61,103 bases of DNA from Methylopumilus sp036567085 (GCA_036567085.1 DATCVG010000025.1:1-61103); one strand, 5' to 3'. Shown: positions 26,313 to 34,883, counted from the first letter of the stretch. The notes: generated by a model from the sequence alone, not told the origin. Translations and numbers: made by a program.

Positions 26313-27058
26313 TTAAAGTTATTCATCCATGTTTTTAAATCATTAATTTGATTATGCCTTGTAAGATCTGCATGAATAGGAGATACAGATACAAAATCAT
26401 GAGCCACTGAATAAAAATCAGTACCTTCCCCACCGTCGTTTGGAAGACCTGCAGCACCCACCCAATATAAAATATTGCCATCAGTATCTTCTGTTTTATT
26501 CACGGGTTCTGCTTTATGTCTTTTTCCAAGTCTTGTAATGTGTATGCCTTGAATTTTTTCTAAAGGGATGTCGGGGACGTTAATATTTAATAGTATCGGA
26601 TCTTGAAGTTTATTTTTTTGGTAATGTAAAATCAGATCAACTGTAATAGATGCAGCAGTTTCAAAATGTGTTGCTTCATGCTGCGACATTGATATAGCAA
26701 AAGAAGGGATATCTAATAAATAACCTTCCATCGCTGCTGCGACTGTGCCAGAGTAGATTGTGTCATCACCCATATTGGCACCATTATTAATACCTGAGAT
26801 CACCATATCTGGTATCTTGTCTAATAATCCTGTTAAGGCTAAATGTACGCAATCCGTGGGTGTGCCATTGATATGATAATAATCTTTTTCAACTTCTGTC
26901 ACTTTAAGAGGGCGGTCAAGCGATAGAGAGTTGCTTGCGCCGCTTCTATTGCGATCAGGCGCGACAATTGTGACATGTGCGATTTTTTTTAAATAGCTTG
27001 CAAGTATTTTAATGCCTGGCGCATCATAACCATCATCATTAGATAAAAGAATATTCAT
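26309..27058 (-). CDS. surE: 5'/3'-nucleotidase SurE
   Basis: Metal-dependent survival protein that dephosphorylates nucleoside 5'- and 3'-monophosphates. Metal ligands D8 and D9 are in LLSNDDGYDAPG, with further ligands in the RSGASNS and SGINNGANMGDDTIYSGTV motifs. At 249 residues it is normal. It is 1 nt after the DUF2069 gene and overlaps nlpD by 4 nt. In many proteobacteria pcm lies between surE and nlpD; it is missing here. Confidence 0.96.
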   Translation of the reverse strand: MNILLSNDDGYDAPGIKILASYLKKIAHVTIVAPDRNRSGASNSLSLDRPLKVTEVEKDYYHINGTPTDCVHLALTGLLDKIPDMVISGINNGANMGDDTIYSGTVAAAMEGYLLDIPSFAISMSQHEATHFETAASITVDLILHYQKNKLQDPILLNINVPDIPLEKIQGIHITRLGKRHKAEPVNKTEDTDGNILYWVGAAGLPNDGGEGTDFYSVAHDFVSVSPIHADLTRHNQINDLKTWMNNFK

Positions 27059-27059
27059 G

Positions 27060-27395
27060 TTACGGATGATTAGCTTTCACATAAAACGCTACACATAAAA
27101 AAAATACAATGCTTAAAAAAACTTCAAGAAGCGCTATTTTAGATGATAGACCTTGATCAGAATAGGATCTCACAACGCCTTCAATAAAATAAATTAAAAT
27201 CAGCATACCTGACCATTTGTAAGTATAAATTTTCCCCTTAAGAATGCCCATCAGCGAGATGAGCAGCGGTATGATTTTAAGAACTAACCATGAGCTCTGA
27301 TTTTTAAGGGGCGCTAAAAATAATTCCCAAGAGCATAAAAGAAAAATAAGGCAGATTAAGCTCACAGAAGCTCCTAATTGGAGATAATTTTTCAT
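27060..27395 (-). CDS. DUF2069 membrane protein
   Basis: A 111-residue inner-membrane protein with about four hydrophobic segments, matching the DUF2069 family often found beside wrbA in proteobacteria. Typical features are SLICLIFLLCSWELFLAP in the first third and YFIEGVVRSYSD in the centre. The start is the ATG at 27395-27393, which overlaps the wrbA stop by 4 nt (ATGA); the frame extends to 27446 but that part lies inside wrbA. Function unknown. Confidence 0.85.
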   Translation of the reverse strand: MKNYLQLGASVSLICLIFLLCSWELFLAPLKNQSSWLVLKIIPLLISLMGILKGKIYTYKWSGMLILIYFIEGVVRSYSDQGLSSKIALLEVFLSIVFFLCVAFYVKANHP

Positions 27396-27985
27396 GCTGA
27401 AAGCTTGAGCGCGGTTTCGGCTAATCTTTTTCCCATCGCAAGACATATTTTTTTTTCATCTTCAGATATAGGCGCTTTATTTGATTCTCCTGCTACGTGG
27501 GATGGTCCGTAAGGCGTGCCACCAGTTTTGGTGCTACTTAATTCCGGCACTGAATATGGAACACCCACAATGACCATACCTAAATGAAATAATGGAAGTT
27601 GCATACTAAGCAGTGTAGATTCATTACCGCCATGGTGAGAACCTGATGATGTAAATACACAAGCAGGCTTCCCAATAAGACTTCCATTTAACCATAAAGG
27701 TATAGTGCTATCGATAAAATATTTAAGAGGTGCCGCCATGTTACCAAATCTTGTGGGGCTTCCCAAGGCAAGACCAATACACTCCTCAAGGTCTTTGTGT
27801 TCAACATAAGGAGGACCCTCGCTAGGAATATTGTCTTCTAAAGTCATAATGGTAGACGTGATTTTTGGGACAGTTCGAATCCTCGCTTTTACACCAGGAA
27901 TAGACTCAATACCTCTCGCAATAAATGTGGCCATTTCTCCGACAGCACCTCCATGAGAGTAGTAAAGAACTAAAACTTCTTTCAT
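27392..27985 (-). CDS. wrbA: NAD(P)H:quinone oxidoreductase WrbA
   Basis: Flavodoxin-fold FMN enzyme reducing quinones by two electrons. The FMN phosphate loop LYYSHGGAVGEMA is at residues 7-19. GLALGSPTRFGNMAAPLKYFID and FTSSGSHHGGNESTLLSM form the other FMN contacts, and GGTPYGPSHVAG is the family's quinone-site signature. At 197 residues it is normal. It overlaps purB by 1 nt and the DUF2069 gene by 4 nt. Confidence 0.95.
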   Translation of the reverse strand: MKEVLVLYYSHGGAVGEMATFIARGIESIPGVKARIRTVPKITSTIMTLEDNIPSEGPPYVEHKDLEECIGLALGSPTRFGNMAAPLKYFIDSTIPLWLNGSLIGKPACVFTSSGSHHGGNESTLLSMQLPLFHLGMVIVGVPYSVPELSSTKTGGTPYGPSHVAGESNKAPISEDEKKICLAMGKRLAETALKLSA

Positions 27986-29355
27986 TAGATTTTTTTTGCT
28001 AGCTGAATAGCGTCGCCGATATAAGTTGCTGGCGTTAATTGAAGCAGTTCATTTTTAGCTTCTGGTGGAATTTCAAGTTGCTGAATAAATTCTTGTATCA
28101 CTTCTTTGGAAATATGGTCTTTGCCGCGCGTCAATTCTTTTAGTTTCTCGTATGGATTTCCGATGCCATACCTTCTCATGACTGTTTGAATAGGCTCAGC
28201 TAAAACTTCCCAGGCATGATCCAGATCATCAGATAATTTTTTTGCATTAATTTCTAATTTATTAAGACCTACTAAACAAGATTCAATGGCAAGCGATGTA
28301 TATCCAAAACCTAAACCAATATTTCGAATGACCGTTGAATCTGTCAAATCTCTTTGCCATCTCGAGACAGGAAGTTTTTCTGAGAAATGACCTAACAAAG
28401 CATTTGCGATACCAAGGTTACCTTCTGAATTTTCAAAATCAATGGGGTTGACCTTGTGTGGCATAGTAGATGAGCCTACTTCATTTTCTTTTAACTTTTG
28501 TTTGAAATATCCAAGTGATATATAGCCCCATATATCACGATTAAGATCGATAAGAATTGTATTCATTCTTATCATATTTTGAAAGACCTCTGCCATGTAA
28601 TCGTGTGGCTCAATCTGCGTTGTGTAAGGATTAAAAGTTAGATTAAATGATTGTACAAAAGTTTTTGAAAAAGTTTGCCAATCAAAATCAGGATAAGTTG
28701 TTATGTGTGCATTGAAGTTACCCACGGCACCATTAATTTTTCCTAGAATTTCTTGTGCTTTAAATTGTTTAATTTGTCTTTCTAATCTATAGGCCACATT
28801 GGCGATCTCTTTACCCATTGTCGTTGGGCTCGCAGCTTGGCCATGTGTTCTGGCTAACATAGCGTGCTCACTTAACTCGTGAGCAAGATCTTTTAATTTC
28901 TTAATGAGACCTTCAAAGTGAGGTATTAGGACATTTTCTTTTGCATGCTTAATCATTAGCGCATGTGATAAATTATTTATATCTTCGGAAGTGCATGCAA
29001 AATGAATGAATTCTGAAATATTTTTTATTTCTTGATTGTCTTTAAATTTATTTTTTAACCAATATTCAACTGCTTTCACATCATGATTTGTTGTTTCTTC
29101 AATAGTTTTAATCTCAGCAGCATCAGCTTCACTAAAAGAGTGGATAGTTTTTTGAAGTGATTCTCTTGTTGATTTGCTAAGTTCAGAAACTTCTTTAATC
29201 GCTTTTTCGTTTGACAATGAAATGAGCCAATTGATTTCAACTTCAACACGAAATTTAATGAGAGCAAATTCACTAAAGTATTGACGCAAATTATCTACTT
29301 TTTCAGCGTATCTTCCATCGAGCGGAGAAAGGGCATTGAGCGTTGATAATTGCAT
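27985..29355 (-). CDS. purB: Adenylosuccinate lyase
   Basis: Fumarase-superfamily lyase acting twice in purine synthesis: SAICAR to AICAR, and adenylosuccinate to AMP. The signature loop GSSTMPHKVNPIDFENSEGN near residue 295 contains the catalytic serine. TSEDINNLSHALM and ARTHGQAASPTTMGKE are also active-site segments. At 456 residues it matches E. coli PurB. It leads the minus-strand operon purB-wrbA-DUF2069-surE-nlpD. The mix of purine synthesis and nucleotide phosphatase functions in one operon is notable but not clearly regulatory. Confidence 0.97.
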   Translation of the reverse strand: MQLSTLNALSPLDGRYAEKVDNLRQYFSEFALIKFRVEVEINWLISLSNEKAIKEVSELSKSTRESLQKTIHSFSEADAAEIKTIEETTNHDVKAVEYWLKNKFKDNQEIKNISEFIHFACTSEDINNLSHALMIKHAKENVLIPHFEGLIKKLKDLAHELSEHAMLARTHGQAASPTTMGKEIANVAYRLERQIKQFKAQEILGKINGAVGNFNAHITTYPDFDWQTFSKTFVQSFNLTFNPYTTQIEPHDYMAEVFQNMIRMNTILIDLNRDIWGYISLGYFKQKLKENEVGSSTMPHKVNPIDFENSEGNLGIANALLGHFSEKLPVSRWQRDLTDSTVIRNIGLGFGYTSLAIESCLVGLNKLEINAKKLSDDLDHAWEVLAEPIQTVMRRYGIGNPYEKLKELTRGKDHISKEVIQEFIQQLEIPPEAKNELLQLTPATYIGDAIQLAKKI

Positions 29356-29386
29356 GAAGAAATCCTATGAGATATATATTGTTATT

Positions 29387-30226
29387 TTAACTCGTTTTTG
29401 CTTCAATTTCATAGGAACCCTGGCCGTTAAGCCCTAATTGCTCGCTTAAGTAAGGCATGATTTCCTCTAATTGTTCTTTCAGTTTCCACGGTGGATTAAT
29501 AATAAAAAGATAGCTACCAAACATACCAATATCATCAGTAGGTTTAGCAATCGAGAGACTTACATAAAGCCATTTTTTAGCATTTAATTTTTGAAGTTGG
29601 TTAAGCATAGCTAAGGGTTCACTTCTATCAATCAAAGGGCACCAACACATATAAATGCCTGTTTCAAAACGCTTCAAACTATCTTTTAGAGAGCCCACTA
29701 CTTTAAGGTAATCATTTTTAATTTCATAAGAGGGGTCTGTTAAGACAAGTGCTCTTTTTGGAGGTGGCGGAATGAGTGCTTTAAGTCCATGAAAGCCATC
29801 TTCACCATAGATTTTAGTATTTTGTTTTTTACCCAAAGTATGAATTAATGAAGTTAAATCAGTGGGATGTAATTCAAAAAGTCTGATTTTATCTTCATTA
29901 GATAGAATTTGGCTCGCAATCCAAGGAGAACCGGGGTATTGTTTTAATTGATCACCGCCATTGAGATTCCGGATAATTTCTATATATTTTGCTAAAGCCA
30001 ATGGCTTTTTTTTATCATGAAAAATCTTATCTATGCCATTTAGGTGCTCAGATGTTTTGTTGGAAAATTCACTTTCAAGCGAATACTTACCTGCTCCTGC
30101 GTGCGTATCAATAAACCAATAGGATTTACTTTTTTGTTTGAGGTAATCTAAGATCAGCGTTAGTACAATATGTTTTAACACATCAGCATGATTACCTGCG
30201 TGAAAGCCGTGACGATAACTAAGCAT
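29387..30226 (-). CDS. rlmJ: 23S rRNA (adenine-2030-N6) methyltransferase RlmJ
   Basis: SAM-dependent enzyme methylating A2030 of 23S rRNA. The start MLSYRHGFHAGNHADVLKH and the catalytic DPSYE (in VLTDPSYEIKNDY) are diagnostic. FIDTHAGAGKYSL carries the SAM-binding site. At 279 residues it equals E. coli RlmJ within one or two residues. It lies 31 bp upstream of purB and diverges from the uracil-DNA glycosylase gene. Confidence 0.95.
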   Translation of the reverse strand: MLSYRHGFHAGNHADVLKHIVLTLILDYLKQKSKSYWFIDTHAGAGKYSLESEFSNKTSEHLNGIDKIFHDKKKPLALAKYIEIIRNLNGGDQLKQYPGSPWIASQILSNEDKIRLFELHPTDLTSLIHTLGKKQNTKIYGEDGFHGLKALIPPPPKRALVLTDPSYEIKNDYLKVVGSLKDSLKRFETGIYMCWCPLIDRSEPLAMLNQLQKLNAKKWLYVSLSIAKPTDDIGMFGSYLFIINPPWKLKEQLEEIMPYLSEQLGLNGQGSYEIEAKTS

Positions 30227-30301
30227 GAATAGAGGTCATGATGAACATGGGCTATTATAGGGTTTATAAATAAAATACGTGAATTCTCACGATATAAAAT
30301 A

Positions 30302-30934
30302 ATGACACAATATAAAGAAGACTGTAGAGAATGCCCTCGGCTTGCTACATTTTTAGATCAAGTTAAATTGGAGCAACCCAGTTATTTTTGTAAGCCAGTA
30401 CCACCATTTGGTGACACATCAATTCGTTTATTGATTGTGGGTTTAGCCCCAGGTATGCATGGAGCGAATAGAACAGGCAGGCCGTTTACGGGTGATTATG
30501 CAGGGATTCTTTTATATAAAGCATTATTTCACTTTGGGTTTTCCAATCAACAAGAGTCAACTGCAGCAGATGACACATTAAGACTGATTGGTTGCAGAAT
30601 TACAAATGCAGTGAAATGTTTACCTCCGCAAAATAAACCTGAACCTAAGGAAATAAAACAATGTAATCACTATTTAAAATCAGAATTAACTTCACTCCAA
30701 CCCCATACATTTGTACTGGCTTTAGGAAATATTGCGCATCAATCTGTTCTTTCAGCTTTTGAATTAAAAAAATCTGACTATTTATTTTCACATGGCGCTT
30801 GCCATGCTTTACCTAATCAATTAGTTTTGTATGATAGCTATCATTGCAGTCGATACAATACTCAGACAAAAAGACTTACCGAAGAAATGTTTTTTAATGT
30901 TTTTCAATCAATCAAAAAAGAAATGGAGAGTTAA
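30302..30934 (+). CDS. Family 5 uracil-DNA glycosylase (UDGb type)
   Basis: A 210-residue DNA repair glycosylase with an iron-sulfur cluster. Cluster cysteines C8, C11, C106 and C121 are all present. Motif A is GLAPGMHGANRTGRPFTGD from residue 47, the UDGb form that lacks the polar catalytic residue of family 1 and 4 enzymes. Such enzymes remove uracil, hypoxanthine or similar bases from DNA. It is 2 bp upstream of a tautomerase gene and close to uvrC, another repair gene, on the same strand. Confidence 0.9.
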   Translation: MTQYKEDCRECPRLATFLDQVKLEQPSYFCKPVPPFGDTSIRLLIVGLAPGMHGANRTGRPFTGDYAGILLYKALFHFGFSNQQESTAADDTLRLIGCRITNAVKCLPPQNKPEPKEIKQCNHYLKSELTSLQPHTFVLALGNIAHQSVLSAFELKKSDYLFSHGACHALPNQLVLYDSYHCSRYNTQTKRLTEEMFFNVFQSIKKEMES

Positions 30935-30936
30935 AT

Positions 30937-31116
30937 ATGCCTTATATCAATATTAAATTAGCAGGAACATTAAACCGTGATCAAAAGGAAACAATCGCAA
31001 AAGAAATCACGACACTTATGGAAAAAGTAGCTCACAAGCCAGCTTCATACACATACATTGTATTTGATGAAGTTAAGGGCGAAGATTGGTCTGTGGGAGG
31101 CAGTTTGTTAGGCTAA
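30937..31116 (+). CDS. 4-oxalocrotonate tautomerase family protein
   Basis: A 59-residue protein beginning MPYINIKLAG. The proline after the initiator methionine is the catalytic base of the 4-OT family. The remaining pattern (helix with DQKETIAKEIT, then ASYTYIVFDEV and a final WSVGGSLLG) fits a 4-OT-type beta-alpha-beta subunit. It starts 2 bp after the glycosylase stop and ends 4 bp before uvrC, so it is probably in one transcript with both. Substrate is unknown; the family includes tautomerases and isomerases for 2-hydroxymuconate-like compounds. Confidence 0.85.
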   Translation: MPYINIKLAGTLNRDQKETIAKEITTLMEKVAHKPASYTYIVFDEVKGEDWSVGGSLLG

Positions 31117-31120
31117 TTAA

Positions 31121-32917
31121 ATGGACATTAAACCCTTTTTAAAATCATTACCTAATTTACCTGGCGTATATAGAATGATTAACCAGGCAGGCGAGGTAAT
31201 CTATGTTGGAAAAGCTAAAGATTTAAAAAAAAGGGTTTCATCATACTTTGTTAAAACTATTCTCAGTCCAAGAACAAAAATGATGGTAGGTCACATTGAC
31301 CATATTGAAATTACTGTGACACATTCTGAAGCTGAGGCGCTGATCCTAGAAAACAATATGATCAAGTCTCATATGCCTCGCTACAATGTTATTTTTAGAG
31401 ATGATAAATCTTATCCATATATTGTATTAACAGGTGAAAAATTTCCACGTTTAGCCTTTCATCGAGGCACACAAAAAAAAGGGAATCAATATTTTGGACC
31501 TTTTCCAAATACCAACGCGGTTAGAGAAAGTATTCAGCTCTTACAAAAAGTTTTTAAATTAAGAACATGCGAAAACTCAGTATTTAAAAATAGATCAAGA
31601 CCCTGCCTTCAATATCAGATTCATAGATGTACCGCACCATGTGTTGACCTGATTAAAGAAGATGAATATAAAAATGATATTAAACATGCGTCACTTTTTT
31701 TAGATGGAAAAGATAGTGAAGTCATTAGCCAGCTTACCGATCAAATGAATGAGGCAGCAAGCTCCCATGCATATGAGTATGCAGCTTTGTATCGCGACCG
31801 CATTCAAAGTTTAAGGCAGGTAAGAACTAAGCAATTTGTAAGTGATTTTAGTGCTAGCGATGCTGATATTATTGCGTGTATCGAAGAGGCTGGGGAATAT
31901 TGCCTAAATTTAGTAATGATTCGGGCAGGGAGACATTTAGGCGATAAAAGTTTCTTTCCGAAAAATGCTGCTGATATTGAGACTCAAGATGTTATTGAAA
32001 CCTTTGTTGCGCAATATTATACAAATCAGACGATACCAAAATTAATTGTTACACAGCAGCATGTGAATCAATCATTACTTTCTGAATTTTTTAAATTAAA
32101 TTATGACATCCAAGTTAAAGTGATAAATAAGGCGATTGGCGATAAACGCGTTTGGCTTACCATGGCACAAAAGAATGCGCAGATTGCTTTAAAACAAAAA
32201 CTGATGCAATCAGAAACCCAAGAAAATAGAGTGGAAGCACTAAAAGCAATTTTTAATTTATCTGAATCATTTTCAAGAATTGAATGTTTTGATATCAGTC
32301 ACACCATGGGCGAAGGCACAGTTGCTTCATGTGTGGTCTTTGATAAAGGCAACCTTCAAAATAAAGAATATAGACGTTTTAATATTGAAGATATTACACC
32401 TGGCGATGATTATGGAGCTATGCGAGAAGTATTAACGCGTCGCTATAAAAAAATTGCTTCGGGTGAGGGCATTAAACCCGATCTTATTTTTATAGACGGA
32501 GGTAAGGGTCAACTCAATATTGCCATAGAGGTTATTCAAGAATTGGGCCTAAGTGATATTCTTCTCGTAGGTATTGCAAAAGGTGAAGGAAGAAAGCCTG
32601 GATTGGAACAACTTTTTGTGGAAGGTAAAGCCGAGCCTATCATTGTTAAAAAAGATAATGTTGGATTCCACCTCATACAGCAAATAAGAGATGAGGCGCA
32701 CCGTTTTGCCATTTCAGGACATAGAGCTAAACGCGCTAAAAAAAGGATAACGTCATCCCTAGAAGATATTGAGGGCATTGGCGCACAAAAAAGAAAAAAT
32801 CTACTCGTCTACTTTGGCGGTATAGAGCGTATTAAAAATGCTAGTATTGAAGAAATTATCATGGTTAATGGTATTGATAAAAAGTTAGCTGAAAAAATTT
32901 ACGATTACTTTCATTAA
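31121..32917 (+). CDS. uvrC: Excinuclease ABC subunit C
   Basis: Nucleotide excision repair endonuclease making both incisions around a lesion after UvrAB loading. The GIY-YIG nuclease opens the protein (LPGVYRMINQAGEVIYVGKAKDLKKRV). The UvrB-interaction (UVR) segment lies near residues 200-235. The C-terminal RNase H-like nuclease contains ECFDISHTMGEGTVASCVVF and DLIFIDGGKGQLN, and ends in helix-hairpin-helix motifs (LEDIEGIGAQKRKNLL). At 598 residues it is normal. It precedes pgsA, as in most proteobacteria. Confidence 0.97.
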   Translation: MDIKPFLKSLPNLPGVYRMINQAGEVIYVGKAKDLKKRVSSYFVKTILSPRTKMMVGHIDHIEITVTHSEAEALILENNMIKSHMPRYNVIFRDDKSYPYIVLTGEKFPRLAFHRGTQKKGNQYFGPFPNTNAVRESIQLLQKVFKLRTCENSVFKNRSRPCLQYQIHRCTAPCVDLIKEDEYKNDIKHASLFLDGKDSEVISQLTDQMNEAASSHAYEYAALYRDRIQSLRQVRTKQFVSDFSASDADIIACIEEAGEYCLNLVMIRAGRHLGDKSFFPKNAADIETQDVIETFVAQYYTNQTIPKLIVTQQHVNQSLLSEFFKLNYDIQVKVINKAIGDKRVWLTMAQKNAQIALKQKLMQSETQENRVEALKAIFNLSESFSRIECFDISHTMGEGTVASCVVFDKGNLQNKEYRRFNIEDITPGDDYGAMREVLTRRYKKIASGEGIKPDLIFIDGGKGQLNIAIEVIQELGLSDILLVGIAKGEGRKPGLEQLFVEGKAEPIIVKKDNVGFHLIQQIRDEAHRFAISGHRAKRAKKRITSSLEDIEGIGAQKRKNLLVYFGGIERIKNASIEEIIMVNGIDKKLAEKIYDYFH

Positions 32918-32930
32918 GAAAAAAATTTAT

Positions 32931-33509
32931 ATGAAAATTAATGTCCCCAATGCGCTTACTTTTTTCAGGATAATTTTGATTCCCTGTTTTGTAGGTATTT
33001 ATTATTTCCCTCACACACTTATCAACCAGTCTTTAATGAACTGGATCGGCGCTGGCATTTTCTTGTTTGCGGCAATTACCGATTGGCTCGATGGATTCTT
33101 TGCAAGATATTTAAATCAAGCTTCAAAATTTGGTGCATTTTTTGATCCAGTAGCTGATAAATTGATGGTGGTTGCAGCCCTTCTTGTTTTATTAGAGCTT
33201 GATCGGGTGAATGCAATTATTTCCTTGGTTATCATTGGCCGTGAACTTTCAATCAGTTCTCTACGAGAATGGATGGCAACGATTGGCAAACCTGGCGGTA
33301 TGGCAGTTATGTTTGTAGGTAAACTTAAGACCACAATCCAGATGATCGCTATTTTGATGCTTCTTTACTATGACAATCTATGGTTTATCAATATAAAGTG
33401 GATAGGTAACATATTGATTAATATAGCTGCAATACTTACTGTAATATCGATGGTTTTCTACATCCGTGTGGCCTGGCCTACCTTAAGAAAGAGCATTAAA
33501 ATAAGGTAA
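32931..33509 (+). CDS. pgsA: CDP-diacylglycerol-glycerol-3-phosphate 3-phosphatidyltransferase
   Basis: Integral membrane enzyme making phosphatidylglycerol phosphate. The CDP-alcohol transferase motif D-G-x2-A-R-x8-G-x3-D-x3-D is intact: DGFFARYLNQASKFGAFFDPVAD. The start MKINVPNALTFFRIILIPCF is typical. At 192 residues with about four membrane helices it is normal. It follows uvrC by 13 bp and is followed by a strong promoter for the tRNA cluster. Confidence 0.96.
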   Translation: MKINVPNALTFFRIILIPCFVGIYYFPHTLINQSLMNWIGAGIFLFAAITDWLDGFFARYLNQASKFGAFFDPVADKLMVVAALLVLLELDRVNAIISLVIIGRELSISSLREWMATIGKPGGMAVMFVGKLKTTIQMIAILMLLYYDNLWFINIKWIGNILINIAAILTVISMVFYIRVAWPTLRKSIKIR

Positions 33510-33535
33510 GTCTCAAGAATGCGGCGGACTTTAAA

Positions 33536-33563
33536 TTGACACTAGCTCAAAAAACGCTAAAAT
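33536..33563 (+). promoter_or_regulatory. Strong sigma-70 promoter for tRNA-Gly
   Basis: A perfect -35 TTGACA (33536-33541), a 16-nt spacer and the -10 TAAAAT (33558-33563) lie 14 bp upstream of the tRNA-Gly gene. It is the best match to the sigma-70 consensus that I found in the window, as expected for a stable RNA unit. Confidence 0.8.
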
Positions 33564-33577
33564 ACTCGCTTCTTTAC

Positions 33578-33653
33578 GCGGGAATAGCTCAGTTGGTAGA
33601 GCGCAACCTTGCCAAGGTTGAGGTCGCGAGTTCGAGACTCGTTTCCCGCTCCA
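33578..33653 (+). tRNA. tRNA-Gly(GCC)
   Basis: A 76-nt cloverleaf with acceptor stem GCGGGAA/TTCCCGC, the D-loop GCTCAGTTGGTAGAGC, anticodon GCC at 33611-33613 in the loop of the CAACC/GGTTG stem region, the TTCGA T-loop and an encoded CCA end. First of three tRNA genes between pgsA and the rpfE-like gene. Confidence 0.97.
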
Positions 33654-33663
33654 AATCAAAATC

Positions 33664-33688
33664 GGGGAAGCATCGTCTTCCCCTTTTT
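33664..33688 (+). terminator. Terminator-like hairpin between tRNA-Gly and tRNA-Cys
   Basis: Stem GGGGAAG (33664-33670) pairs perfectly with CTTCCCC (33677-33683) around a 6-base loop, followed by TTTTT (33684-33688). It has the form of a Rho-independent terminator. Only 20 bp separate it from tRNA-Cys, leaving little room for a separate promoter. Confidence 0.8.
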
Positions 33689-33708
33689 AATTTTGGTGAT
33701 ATTGATGT

Positions 33709-33782
33709 GGCGCGATAGCAAAATGGTTATGCAGCGGCCTGCAAAGCCGTAGACGCCAGTTCGATTCTGGCTCGCGCCTCCA
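33709..33782 (+). tRNA. tRNA-Cys(GCA)
   Basis: A 74-nt cloverleaf with acceptor stem GGCGCGA/TCGCGCC, anticodon GCA at 33741-33743, the T-arm CCAGTTCGATTCTGG and an encoded CCA end. It lies 20 bp after the hairpin that follows tRNA-Gly. Confidence 0.97.
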
Positions 33783-33850
33783 CTTATTAGGGCTTAAGTC
33801 TATTTAAGAATAATTAGTGATAAAATTTGGTCTTAGTTTTATTTCAAAAG

Positions 33851-33937
33851 GCCCGGGTGGTGAAATTGGTAGACACAAGAGACTTAAAATCTCTCGGCTT
33901 CACGGCCGTGCCGGTTCGATTCCGGCCCCGGGCACCA
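33851..33937 (+). tRNA. tRNA-Leu(TAA)
   Basis: An 87-nt class II tRNA with acceptor stem GCCCGGG/CCCGGGC, anticodon TAA at 33885-33887, the long variable arm typical of leucine tRNA and an encoded CCA. It ends 22 bp before the rpfE-like gene on the same strand. Confidence 0.97.
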
Positions 33938-33959
33938 TATTTTATTATTTCCGTGTAGT

Positions 33960-34883
33960 TTGAATACAACCCTTCTTTGTAAATTTACTTCAAATCATCA
34001 TCATCCAATATTTGATCGATTTTTGACGATTGGACAAGTTGAGTCTTTAAAATTTTCCTACGAGGAATTTATATGTCATTTGTTAGGCATAAAACCTAAT
34101 CCTGATTATCCATTTGCTGCTATAGATTACCAAAAAAATTATAAACATTATTATCTCTATGCAGATCCAGTTTATTTAAGCCTTCAAAGAGATACATTTT
34201 TTTTAGAAAAAAAATTAACAGACGATTATACGAAAGATGAAATTGAAGAATTATGTCATGCTCTTAATCAGACATTTGAAGATGAAAATCGTGTATTTGT
34301 CTTAAACGATCAACAAAAGTTATTTCTTCAATTAAAAAAAGAACCTCACATTAAAACAACATCGATTGCCCATATCAAACGCCAGTCGATTGATTTATTT
34401 ATGCCACAAGGTGATGAAGCTATGGCATGGCACGCATTTATGAATGAAATTCAAATGTTCCTTTTTGATCATCCTCTTAATCAAGATAAAGTTCAGCGAG
34501 GACTTCTTTCTCCTAACAGCATTTGGTTTTCAGGTGGCGGTCTATTGCCAAAGAATATTCAAAATTCTTATACAACCATTTTTTCTAACGATAATTTTTT
34601 AAAAAAAGCTCTATCTATTGATACAAAAATTTCTACAAAAACTTTAGATAAATTTCATCAAGACAATTTCAACAGCAATATACTTATTGCTTTTGGGGAG
34701 GATGAAGAGATAGATCGTATTTTAACAATGATATGGAATAATTTTAAGAAACGAAAAATAAAGTATTTAGATATTTATATAAGCTATCAAGGGGAACTTT
34801 TACATATTCATAATAGATTTATACAGTTACTTAAAGTATGGAAAAAAATTAAAACAGTAGAAAATTATTTTAATGTTCATTAA
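33960..34883 (+). CDS. RpfE-like hypothetical protein (COG4255 type)
   Basis: A 307-residue soluble protein of unknown function. It resembles the RpfE / 'regulatory protein' group that sits beside recJ in Xanthomonas and many betaproteobacteria. The recognisable family element is the segment SPNSIWFSGGG at about residues 185-195, normally N-S-x-W-x-x-G-G-G. An acidic region (GDEAMAWHAFMNEIQMFLFDHPLN) lies just before it. No signal peptide or membrane segment. The start appears to be TTG at 33960; no ATG is available nearby. It overlaps recJ by 11 nt and is thus tightly coupled to it. Confidence 0.75.
   Translation: MNTTLLCKFTSNHHHPIFDRFLTIGQVESLKFSYEEFICHLLGIKPNPDYPFAAIDYQKNYKHYYLYADPVYLSLQRDTFFLEKKLTDDYTKDEIEELCHALNQTFEDENRVFVLNDQQKLFLQLKKEPHIKTTSIAHIKRQSIDLFMPQGDEAMAWHAFMNEIQMFLFDHPLNQDKVQRGLLSPNSIWFSGGGLLPKNIQNSYTTIFSNDNFLKKALSIDTKISTKTLDKFHQDNFNSNILIAFGEDEEIDRILTMIWNNFKKRKIKYLDIYISYQGELLHIHNRFIQLLKVWKKIKTVENYFNVH

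Noticed and set aside
33536..33718. Plus-strand 60-codon frame over the tRNA-Gly promoter and gene
   Set aside because: It consists of promoter, tRNA and terminator sequence and has no protein-like features.
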